Of a DNA stretch of 6,192 nucleotides, positions 1 through 5,701 are shown piece after piece. This DNA comes from Chloroflexota bacterium (lineage in GTDB: Bacteria > Chloroflexota > Anaerolineae > UBA4142): the NCBI GenBank assembly GCA_023380675.1, contig JAMCRS010000110.1, forward strand, positions 1 to 6,192, written 5' to 3'. Under the pieces are notes generated by a model. The model was not told the DNA's origin and did no database searches. It saw only the letters and a list, made by a program, of their open reading frames with translations. The number at the start of each line of letters is the position of its first letter. Positions within the stretch are counted from its first letter, which is position 1. The position numbers and the translations under genes are program-made.

Positions 1-95
1 CGGCCAAGGCAATCTCGACTATCTGATTCCCGGTCTGCTCGGTTTCTTGACGGGCGCGATCATTTACGGCGCGACCTACCAGTCCGTATTCCCGG
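1..95. repeat. Left-end fold-back: inverted copy of 1513-1607
   Basis: Every base from 1 to 95 is the reverse complement of 1607 down to 1513; identity stops abruptly at 96/1512. The copied part is the middle of the second YeeE/YedE gene, so the contig begins with a backwards piece of a gene lying 1.4 kb inside. The junction cuts the molybdopterin oxidoreductase frame. Because the other contig end shows the same architecture with an unrelated sequence, a chimera of amplification or assembly is much more likely than a biological duplication. Identity reaches base 1, so the true arm could be longer than what is visible. Confidence 0.95.
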
Positions 96-1301
96 GTACG
101 CCGGATGCGGCGGCGATCCCAGCGAGATACCGCTCTCGCCTGCGGACGGGAACAGTCCGCCCGGCTGCTCCCAGTTAGCGCAGATCGCGTTGACGATGGC
201 CATCGCACGCTCTGCCTGGAACGAGTTGACAAAGTTGGACGTGCGCCAGTTGTTGTGGACGAACGCATGCGGAGCCGCGTGGGCGAATTCGCGCGCGATG
301 CGGCGAATCGTCTCAGCCGGAATCTCGGTCTTGCTCGCCGCCCATTCCGGCGTGTACGGCTTGATCGCTTGCGCCAGATCGTCGAAGCCGACCGTGTATT
401 TCGCGACGAAGGCCTTGTCGTACAGTTCCTCCGTGACGAGCACTTGCAGCATGGCGAGGAAGAACGCCAGGTCGGTGCCGGGGCGAATCGCCAGCCATTC
501 GGTCGCCTTCGAGGCTGTTTTTGTGAATCGGGGGTCGAGCACCACCACCTTGGCGCCGCGCGCGATCGCCTCGATCATCTGCTGTGTCTCGGAATTGGAG
601 ATCGCTTCCGCGAGATTGCGCCCGGCGTAGACGATGTATTGGACCGCGCTGTAATCGCGGTCCGGCTCTTGCATTCCGAACGTCATCAGATTGGCCAGGA
701 TCATCGCATTGAAGCAGAGGGAACGCTGCGTCCCGTAGTTGGGTGAGCCGAACGCACGCAGGAGATTCTCGAATTGCGTCTGCGCGAGGTTGTGGGTCGA
801 CGAGAACACCATCGTCTCCGCGCCGAACTGCTGCTTGATCGCCTGCATCTTTTGCGCCGTGTAGTCCAGCGCGTCCTCCCACGAGATCCGTTTCCACAAG
901 CCGCTCCCGCGGTCGCCCGCCCGCATCATCGGAAAACTCAGGCGGTCGGGATCGTACAGCGTCGCGACGCCGGCCTGTCCGCGCGGGCAAAGCATCCCGT
1001 TCGAGTGCGGATGGTTCGGATTGCCGTCGAGCTTGTACACCTTGCCGTCTTTGATTTTCGCGCGCACGCCGCAGCGCCACACGCATTGCTCGCACAGCGT
1101 ATAGACCTCACGGTCGAACGTCACGGGCGGCAGATTGGCGTTGCCGCGCGACGCGGGCGTGCCGCTGCCGAGCAGCCACGGCGCAAGGGGGACCGAGCTG
1201 AGCGCCAGCCCGCCCAACGCGGCGGTGCTCAACCCCAGAAATTCGCGGCGGGATACTTGCCAATCGAATATGTCGCCGACTTTGATTTCACGATCACGCA
1301 T
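60..1301 (-). CDS. Tat-exported molybdopterin oxidoreductase, polysulfide/thiosulfate reductase-type catalytic subunit (C-terminus missing)
   Basis: Catalytic subunit of a complex iron-sulfur molybdoenzyme that should act outside the cytoplasmic membrane. The ATG at 1301 is chosen because a GGAG lies just upstream and a twin-arginine signal follows at once (SRREFLG, residues 17-23, then a hydrophobic stretch to about 45). A [4Fe-4S] motif is seen at Cys70, Cys73, Cys77 and Cys105 (CEQC, C, then MLCPRG). Cys196 in RSLCFN is the likely Mo ligand, as in polysulfide/thiosulfate reductases and periplasmic nitrate reductase. Homologous-looking sequence ends near residue 402 (base 96). The remaining residues to the stop at 60 come from the fold-back and are not native. 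Family members usually have 700 or more residues, so roughly half is absent. It lies 53 bases after the YeeE/YedE pair, which suggests a sulfur substrate (inference). Arsenate, tetrathionate or other oxyanions are alternatives; the specificity-determining half is not visible. Confidence 0.9.
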   Translation of the reverse strand: MRDREIKVGDIFDWQVSRREFLGLSTAALGGLALSSVPLAPWLLGSGTPASRGNANLPPVTFDREVYTLCEQCVWRCGVRAKIKDGKVYKLDGNPNHPHSNGMLCPRGQAGVATLYDPDRLSFPMMRAGDRGSGLWKRISWEDALDYTAQKMQAIKQQFGAETMVFSSTHNLAQTQFENLLRAFGSPNYGTQRSLCFNAMILANLMTFGMQEPDRDYSAVQYIVYAGRNLAEAISNSETQQMIEAIARGAKVVVLDPRFTKTASKATEWLAIRPGTDLAFFLAMLQVLVTEELYDKAFVAKYTVGFDDLAQAIKPYTPEWAASKTEIPAETIRRIAREFAHAAPHAFVHNNWRTSNFVNSFQAERAMAIVNAICANWEQPGGLFPSAGESGISLGSPPHPAYPGIRTGRSRRK

Positions 1302-1354
1302 GACGCACACTCCAATGCACGATGCAATACTCGATATCTCCGCACGGGTGCGGA

Positions 1355-1912
1355 TTACGAATTCACCTTGTCTTTTCGCAGCTCGCCGTGCCGTTCGAGA
1401 AAGTAGAGCAGCGTGAGCGTCGCCGACACGAACAGGAGCACCGTCAGCCACAGGTTGATGTCCAGGGCGGTCGGCAGGATCGCGTTGCCAAAGTTGGCGA
1501 TCGCGGAGATGGCCGGGAATACGGACTGGTAGGTCGCGCCGTAAATGATCGCGCCCGTCAAGAAACCGAGCAGACCGGGAATCAGATAGTCGAGATTGCC
1601 TTGGCCGCTTCCAGCGGCGCACGTGCCCGGTCAGAAGCCGGCGCCGGCCATGCCGACGCCAAAGATCAATCCTCCCACCAGATTGCCAACGACGAACGTG
1701 GCGGGGACGGCCGGCAGCTGTGTGATGCCCGCCGTGTTCAGTGCGAACACGCCGACCATCGAGACGGCGAGTGCCGTCATCATGAACTTCAACACGGCGA
1801 GATCGGTAAAGCGAAAGACATTGACGATCTTGTGATACTTGCTCAGGCCGGCCTTTTGCAGCGACCAGCCAAAGCCGATGCCGAGCGCCAGCGGCAGGAT
1901 AATGTCGTTCAC
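1355..1912 (-). CDS. YeeE/YedE-family sulfur transport protein, second component; selenoprotein with Sec94 encoded by in-frame TGA
   Basis: Integral membrane protein of the YeeE/YedE family (thiosulfate/sulfur-species import in characterised members). A GTG start at 1912 overlaps the preceding stop (TAGTG), implying translational coupling. Residues 12-58 show the family signature: GFGWSLQKAGL, then a KxxxxFRFTDLAVLKFMMTA-like stretch. Residues 76-93 lead into the core motif, where the normal Cys of CPGT is a TGA codon (1633-1631), giving GFUPGTC at 92-98. The same frame continues without another stop to TAA at 1357-1355, adding 91 residues with two more membrane helices and a charged C-terminus (ERHGELRKDK). 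Total 185 residues including Sec. An SECIS-like hairpin follows the TGA. A Cys-to-stop sequencing error is the alternative, but the hairpin argues against it. A separate gene starting at TTG 1561 is unlikely, since family homology covers the region between. Bases 1513-1607 recur inverted at the contig start. Confidence 0.85.
1604..1618 (-). promoter_or_regulatory. Bacterial SECIS-like hairpin for Sec insertion at TGA 1633-1631
   Basis: On the mRNA strand, GCCGCU-GGA-AGCGGC forms a perfect 6-bp stem with a GGA loop. Counting from the base after the UGA, the stem occupies positions 13-18 and 22-27 and the loop 19-21. Bacterial SECIS elements lie in the coding sequence just downstream of UGA, with the apical loop roughly 16-37 nt away and a G in its first two loop bases; this hairpin meets both conditions. 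The lower stem is weak (C-C mismatch directly below). The hairpin lies inside coding sequence (encoding AAGSG), so it is not a terminator, and no U-tract follows. Confidence 0.7.
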
Positions 1913-2436
1913 TAGAATTTCCTCCAATACATCAGGATGGCGGTGGGAATGCCCGATGCGAACATGCCCCCCATGAAGATAAAGGCGGCCGGCGCGAGAA
2001 ACAAGCCGCCGCCGACGGCCAGCCCGCTGGTGCAGCCGCCGGCAATGCCGGCGCCGTATTCCAGGATGATGCCGCCGAGAAACGCGATCGCCCAGCGCTT
2101 GCGGACGGAGTCGCCGAATACCTTGCGCCACTGCGCGTCCGGCACTGCCGCCAGCTTGAAATCGCCGGAGAGCTTGGCGGATAGGAACGCGCCGGCGACT
2201 ATGCCAGCCAGCAGCACGACCTCCCACGAAATCCCCGGCGGCATTACGAACTTGAAGTACGTATTGCCTGCCAGCGCCGGCGCAACAGCCTGTGCGACCA
2301 GACCGGCGACGTTCTCGAACGCGCCGGAGGCGCCGGGAATCACGCCGGCGACGGCGATGCTGAGGATGTAGACGACGCCCAGCAGCGCGCCGGCCAGGTA
2401 GGGTGACCATTCTTTTTGCTTCAACAGTGCAATCAC
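1912..2436 (-). CDS. YeeE/YedE-family sulfur transport protein, first component
   Basis: Membrane protein of 174 residues, one half of a split YeeE/YedE transporter; the other half follows with a one-base overlap. The GTG start at 2436 is supported by GAGGGG about seven bases upstream; no in-frame ATG is better placed. Predicted helices lie at about 12-34, 71-89, 114-131 and 146-168. The diagnostic motif is GGIILEYGAGIAGGCTSG (residues 121-138), with the conserved cysteine at 135. In characterised YeeE/TsuA proteins such cysteines line the thiosulfate path. Here the first half keeps its Cys while the partner carries Sec at its corresponding motif. Residues 90-112 form a polar segment between helices. 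The gene starts 75 bases after the cytochrome gene and is probably co-transcribed with it. The exact substrate (thiosulfate, other sulfane sulfur, possibly selenium species) cannot be decided from sequence. Confidence 0.9.
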   Translation of the reverse strand: MIALLKQKEWSPYLAGALLGVVYILSIAVAGVIPGASGAFENVAGLVAQAVAPALAGNTYFKFVMPPGISWEVVLLAGIVAGAFLSAKLSGDFKLAAVPDAQWRKVFGDSVRKRWAIAFLGGIILEYGAGIAGGCTSGLAVGGGLFLAPAAFIFMGGMFASGIPTAILMYWRKF

Positions 2437-2511
2437 GGTTTTCCCCTCATGCGAATTGTGAATTGCGGGCCGTCTCGATGCCCGGCCTCAATTCGGATTT
2501 CGCGATTTGTT

Positions 2512-3462
2512 CTACGCCTTCATTTCCTTCGCGAGCGCGAGCAGCGCCGCAAGCGCTTTCTGATCGCTCTCGCTCAGCGCTGCGAGCGACCGCAAGTCCG
2601 CGCGGCCGATCGCCTTCAGGACCTTGGGTCCCTTTTCCCGATCCGAGAGCAGCCGTGTGACTGCGTCGAGCGTCGCCGGATCGTTCGCGGCGAGCAGGGG
2701 CAGCAGCGCCTCGAGCTCGGGCCGTGCGACCAACTGCTTCGGCAGGTTGAGCGCCGCGCCTTCCGGCGTCGCCGATACGAGCACCGGCATTGCCTGCCAA
2801 CGCCGGAGGGTTAGCACGAGGCGCTCGAACGGACGCTCGTAGTACCAGACCAATCCACCCAATACCAGCAGCATGACGACGATCAAGCCGACCACGGCCA
2901 AGTTGCCCAGGATGTTGGGGGGAGGCAGATTCAACCCTGCGTACGCTTTGTTCAAATCGATCGTCTGGCCGCCTGTCGGTTCGGCGGGGCCGCACGGCGC
3001 AACCGCCGCTGCCGTTGTCGTCACAGCGTGTGTTGCGACGGTCGTCGTGATAGCGCCGGCCCCGGCGGGCGCGGCGCCGCTGGGCGCCGTCGCGGCGCCA
3101 ATTGTCTTGCCGAGCGCGCTCGCATACGTTTGCGCTCTTGCCTCATAATCATTCGGGTGGCACGACTGGCAGCTCCCTTTCACGTCCGCAAGCGGGTCGA
3201 TCAGGCCGGCGTGTGCGCTCGCTTCGTCCTTTGCTTTCACGTTGCCGGCGTGGCAGAACTCGCAAAAGTCGCCGAACGCGTGCTGGGAGTGCCACGCGCC
3301 CTTTGTGCTGACCGGGTCCTTGGCCTGGGTCTCGTGGCAGCTCTTGCACGACGACGCGGACGAGCCGCACTGCGCGGCGGCCGGACGGGGCCAGGTCAAC
3401 GCCGCGATCAAAGCGAGCGCGCTCGTCACGAGTAAGAGAAATCCAATGTGTTTCTTGTGCAT
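2512..3462 (-). CDS. Membrane-anchored triheme cytochrome c with cytoplasmic helical C-terminal domain
   Basis: A 316-residue electron carrier. The ATG at 3462 is preceded by AGAGGAG at a somewhat long spacing. Residues 1-31 form a Sec-type signal peptide ending PAAAQ. Three heme c sites follow: CKSCH (39-43), CEFCH (67-71) and CQSCH (98-102). Extra histidines (58, 61, 84) could serve as distal ligands. Residues 112-165 are an Ala/Thr/Pro/Gly-rich linker. A single transmembrane helix lies at about 184-207, followed by roughly 110 residues that are Leu/Ala-rich and probably helical on the cytoplasmic side, with no motif I recognise. The topology places the hemes outside, where they could exchange electrons with the exported molybdoenzyme encoded downstream. 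First gene after the leader terminator, so it is the gene that read-through control would act on. Heme sites are certain; the redox partner is inferred. Confidence 0.88.
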   Translation of the reverse strand: MHKKHIGFLLLVTSALALIAALTWPRPAAAQCGSSASSCKSCHETQAKDPVSTKGAWHSQHAFGDFCEFCHAGNVKAKDEASAHAGLIDPLADVKGSCQSCHPNDYEARAQTYASALGKTIGAATAPSGAAPAGAGAITTTVATHAVTTTAAAVAPCGPAEPTGGQTIDLNKAYAGLNLPPPNILGNLAVVGLIVVMLLVLGGLVWYYERPFERLVLTLRRWQAMPVLVSATPEGAALNLPKQLVARPELEALLPLLAANDPATLDAVTRLLSDREKGPKVLKAIGRADLRSLAALSESDQKALAALLALAKEMKA

Positions 3463-3501
3463 GAATCCGACTGCTCCTCTCGGATATTACCGATCAAAAG
3501 A

Positions 3502-3537
3502 AAAGCCCGAGTGACAACGGGCGTCACTCAGGGCTTT
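3502..3537 (-). terminator. Strong intrinsic terminator between regulator and cytochrome genes; possible attenuator
   Basis: On the minus strand AAAGCCC plus GAGTGAC pairs with GTCACTC plus GGGCTTT: 14 base pairs broken only by one bulged base, around a 7-base loop. TTTTCTTTTG follows immediately. It lies 253 bases after the regulator's stop and only about 40 bases before the cytochrome start. It could simply end the regulator transcript, but any transcript starting in the gap must also pass it, so it could gate expression of the redox operon. In the plus direction the trailing T run is short, so termination there would be weaker. Confidence 0.8.
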
Positions 3538-3557
3538 CATCACCTTGCGAGCTCTTG

Positions 3558-3633
3558 CTGGTTAGAACCTGGAGATGCTTCAGCACACCTCGTAATCACG
3601 CAGCCGAGTTGCTTCGGCGCGAATCGAAACCAG
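3558..3633 (-). ncRNA. Candidate structured leader RNA (three-way junction) upstream of the terminator
   Basis: On the minus strand CTGGTT (3633-3628) pairs with AACCAG (3563-3558). This closes a region holding two hairpins: GCCGA-AGCAAC-TCGGC (3618-3603), and a bulged hairpin with a TGAA loop (about 3591-3572). The arrangement of a closing stem, two arms and a terminator 20 bases later resembles riboswitch or attenuator leaders. I do not recognise any known class. The fold is by eye, without energy or covariation support, and I found no clear antiterminator pairing. Confidence 0.3.
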
Positions 3634-3789
3634 TCTTTATGAGTATCTGTGTACCACGTGCAGTCCTAAAAGTACATTAAATCGAAGCGCCAAACCCTCT
3701 CGCATCGCGTCGCCGCCGCGTCCGTTCTCGTATTTGGGGTGCGCGGTGCGATCTCTTCTCCCTGGCGGAGCGAGGCCGCTGAGCCATCT

Positions 3790-4575
3790 TCACGCCGTGG
3801 GGGAGCCGGCGATTTCCGCGACCTTCTTCAGCCGCGTAAGCAGTTCGAGCCGTTCCTGGCCGATGTGCGAATACGTGTCCGCGACAAGTTGCAGCAAATT
3901 GAGCAGGCGTTCAGCCTGGCCCTTTTGCAGCACCCGCGCGTCTCTTGCGGCGTGCGTCAGATCGTTCTCGTCCACGTCACAGGCGTGCGCCAGCTTGGCG
4001 ATGTGCGCCGGGGCGCGCAGCGACGAGGCATCATCGACCATGAATTGCCCGACGAAGCACATGGCGACTAACTGCCCGTTCACGACGACCCGTCCACCCG
4101 CGTATGTGAAACCGGCGTGGCACATTTCAAGACGCGACTGCGGGTCGTTTCGGTTGGCGAGCCTTTTCCACGATGCTTCACAGCGCAACCGGCCCTTTTC
4201 GGACCCGAGCATCAAATTGCAGAATGAACACGAATTGCTCACCGGCGTCTGAGGCTTGCCGTTCAGGTCTGTCGTCACCGCGCCGACCATGCTTGTCTGT
4301 GCGAATACCTCCTGAATCGGTTGGAGGCAATAGAGCGGCAGGACTTGGACGTCGATCGGCGGAGTGGTTTCCCCACCGGCGCCAGACCTCTTCGATTCGG
4401 CCGGCGGCGCCGGTTTCTGCTCGCCCAACCATTTGTCGATCACCTGCCGCGGAAAACGCCATTGACCGCCGACACGCATGCCGGACAGTCGACCATCGTT
4501 GAGCATTCGATAGATGGTCGTTCGGTCGACTTGCAGCAGGTCCATTAGCTGCTTTGTGGTCAGCAGGTCTTCCAT
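3790..4575 (-). CDS. Transcriptional regulator: excisionase/MerR-type HTH fused to PocR sensory domain
   Basis: A 261-residue one-component regulator, cytoplasmic. Residues 3-53 form the HTH_17/excisionase-type DNA-binding domain (LTTKQLMDLLQVDRTTIYRM, then GRLSGMRVGGQWRF and VIDKWL). Residues 54-75 are a Pro/Ala/Gly linker. Residues about 79-185 match a PocR ligand-sensing domain, with conserved cysteines Cys116 and Cys119 (CSFC), Cys132 (RLRCEASW) and Cys152 (MCHAGF), then VVNGQLVAMCFVGQF. The last 60 residues are helical. PocR domains sense small hydrocarbon-type ligands in known cases, but the Cys cluster could also bind metal or respond to redox or sulfur state (inference). The ATG at 4575 is used because the HTH begins right after it; its ribosome site is poor (GGTGTGGG). 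TTG at 4608 would add 11 residues. It is encoded upstream of, and in the same direction as, the sulfur-redox genes, so it is their probable regulator. Confidence 0.88.
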   Translation of the reverse strand: MEDLLTTKQLMDLLQVDRTTIYRMLNDGRLSGMRVGGQWRFPRQVIDKWLGEQKPAPPAESKRSGAGGETTPPIDVQVLPLYCLQPIQEVFAQTSMVGAVTTDLNGKPQTPVSNSCSFCNLMLGSEKGRLRCEASWKRLANRNDPQSRLEMCHAGFTYAGGRVVVNGQLVAMCFVGQFMVDDASSLRAPAHIAKLAHACDVDENDLTHAARDARVLQKGQAERLLNLLQLVADTYSHIGQERLELLTRLKKVAEIAGSPTA

Positions 4576-4598
4576 GCACCCACACCATACATCTGGTT

Positions 4599-4638
4599 GC
4601 AATAGCAATCAATAGCATATTTGGTCAAAATAGGTCAA
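4599..4638 (-). promoter_or_regulatory. Putative regulator promoter with tandem TTGACC repeats
   Basis: On the minus strand TTGACC occurs twice, ten bases apart (4638-4633 and 4628-4623). Each is followed after an 18-base spacer by a TATTG-type hexamer (TATTGA at 4614-4609, TATTGC at 4604-4599). The region is strikingly AT-rich against the GC-rich surroundings and lies 24-63 bases upstream of the ATG at 4575. It may be two overlapping sigma70-like promoters, or a pair of operator half-sites on one helix face for autoregulation. Read by eye only. Confidence 0.4.
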
Positions 4639-5257
4639 AATTTGATACACAGCCGGGCCACATCTTGCAGAGCACGTATCTCGACCGCGACTCGTTCTGT
4701 CTGATCGAACTAACGCGCCCGGCGAGTTAGCTGTTGCTCAGAGGGGATTGGGCTTGCGCCCTCAGACGAGAATCGAAAACCGCCAAACGACCTGACAAGT
4801 CACTTGGCGGTTTGCTTTGGATTTACCCCGTGCGCAGCCGAACCTCATGCGGGATCGGTTGCGCGTCCTGACGGCGGCCGGCCTTTAGGTCTGTTACACG
4901 CGGACCCAAACACGATCCAACTGCTAACGCGTTCCTGTCGCAAATTTCGGCAACGCGATCTGTCCGAGATGCTTTGCACCTCTAGCTGAAAGTATCCGCC
5001 GACCAGCTTCGTCTCTCCCGGGCCGCCCGGTCCTGGTCTCGCCGGCGTCGGCCGCGGCGGCAAATCGGCCTGCGCCGCCTGCACCGTCGTTAGCGTCGTA
5101 GGGGGTGGATGATTCTGAATCACCCGGCAGTTGCATTAATCGCGAGGTCGTGTAAACTGTCGCTCCATTCCATTCGTACGCTACGGATTCGAGTTGCGAT
5201 GCGCCCCATCTATCGAGTTTCGTGTGTTCTGGTAATCCTCCGTCATTCCCATGGCAT
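4639..5257. other. Intergenic region between divergent loci, no supported gene
   Basis: No reading frame here has both a credible start and family-like protein sequence. Overlapping frames of 60-130 codons exist on both strands. The most placeable is a minus-strand GTG frame (5123-4845), Pro/Gly-rich in its first third, which ends 32 bases before the hairpin at 4813-4777; it lacks a ribosome site and I do not call it. Small hairpins such as GGGC-TTGC-GCCC (4750-4761) and CTAAC/GTTAG (4710-4730) are present. I tried to read the 4715-4790 stretch as a tRNA and could not. Promoters for the plus-strand genes at 5258 presumably lie near the right edge but are not obvious. Confidence 0.6.
4777..4813. 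terminator. Terminator-like hairpin in the intergenic region
   Basis: AAACCGCCAA pairs perfectly with TTGGCGGTTT (10 bp), with GAC/GTC able to extend the stem across a two-base mismatch. On the minus strand the stem ends in TTTT; on the plus strand GGTTTGCTTT follows. It therefore resembles a bidirectional intrinsic terminator. No confident gene ends next to it on either strand, so it may mark the end of an unrecognised small gene or RNA, or insulate the divergent loci. Confidence 0.55.
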
Positions 5258-5701
5258 ATGGTGAACAACTCGAAAACGACCAGTCGCCGGACGTCTGGCG
5301 CCCTGCTTAGCGGTGCGATCATCGCGTTGTTCGCGGCTCAAATCGTTGTCGGGGCAGTGCACTTGGAGAACACCGCCGCGACAATGCTGATCGCGCCAAG
5401 CCTCACTTACACGGACAAGATGTATGTGCAGTGGCGTGACGTGTACGTCCTCCTCGACTTTGTGAGTCGCGAGACTCCGCCTACCGCCGTCATTCTCATG
5501 CCAGAAGACGAAAGGCCTGAGTTCGATCAGTATTTCCTATTTCCGCGTCGCGTGATCTACGGAAACGACGCCGCGCTGCGAGACAACCCACAGATCGACT
5601 ATGTTCTCATCGTCGGTGAGTATCCACAGTTCGCCGTCGAGGGCTCTAGAATCATGCTGGACGGTACCCACGGGCTGGTCCGGCTGGACAAGTCTAGATG
5701 A
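5258..5701 (+). CDS. Hypothetical membrane-anchored extracytoplasmic protein, coupled to downstream GT-C-like gene
   Basis: A 147-residue protein I cannot assign to a named family. The ATG at 5258 is preferred because it directly precedes a short basic, polar segment (NNSKTTSRRTSG) and one hydrophobic helix at about residues 14-36, so the rest faces outside. GTG 5222 is an alternative, and neither has a clear ribosome site. The outer domain has a conserved-looking core: DFVSRETPPTAVILMPED, then FDQYFLFPRRVIYG at about 89-102, and DYVLIVGEYP at about 117-126. That Y-FLFPRRV / D-YVLIVG pattern resembles small extracytoplasmic partners or domains found beside polytopic glycosyltransferase-like proteins (inference). 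Its stop overlaps the next start (ATGA), so the pair is translationally coupled. Bases 5491-5576 recur inverted at the contig end. Confidence 0.7.
   Translation: MVNNSKTTSRRTSGALLSGAIIALFAAQIVVGAVHLENTAATMLIAPSLTYTDKMYVQWRDVYVLLDFVSRETPPTAVILMPEDERPEFDQYFLFPRRVIYGNDAALRDNPQIDYVLIVGEYPQFAVEGSRIMLDGTHGLVRLDKSR

Noticed and set aside
105..1406. Long plus-strand open frames opposite the molybdoenzyme and YeeE/YedE genes
   Set aside because: Arg/His-rich antisense shadows typical of GC-rich DNA. The minus strand encodes clear conserved motifs here.
1355..1561. Separate 68-residue gene starting at TTG 1561
   Set aside because: Same frame as the YeeE/YedE gene. The sequence between the TGA and 1561 is family-like (PGTCAAGSGQGN), so this is the 3' part of a read-through gene.
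1302..1622. Extension of the molybdopterin oxidoreductase frame upstream to 1622
   Set aside because: The extra 107 residues are Arg-rich shadow sequence overlapping the YeeE/YedE gene in another frame. The Tat signal and GGAG site fix the start at 1301.
1355..1912. yedE-like pseudogene with a nonsense mutation
   Set aside because: The only disruption is TGA exactly at the signature Cys, the frame is otherwise intact, and an SECIS-like hairpin follows. A random stop would not be expected there. Not fully excluded without reads.
3487..3540. 17-codon leader peptide (MKALSDARCHSGFSFDR) overlapping the terminator
   Set aside because: The AAGG is only two bases from the ATG, too close for a normal ribosome site. 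The codons coincide with terminator stem bases, and there is no run of regulatory amino acids.
3640..3700. Promoter for the cytochrome operon (GATACT near 3642-3647, CACGTG palindrome near 3655-3660)
   Set aside because: The -35 candidates at acceptable spacing are poor, and nothing distinguishes this site from chance.
4715..4790. tRNA-like stretch before the intergenic hairpin
   Set aside because: No acceptor-stem complement, no T-arm consensus and no plausible cloverleaf on either strand.
4845..5123. 92-residue minus-strand open frame
   Set aside because: GTG start without a ribosome site, biased Pro/Gly/Arg composition, competing frames on the same DNA, and no recognisable domain.
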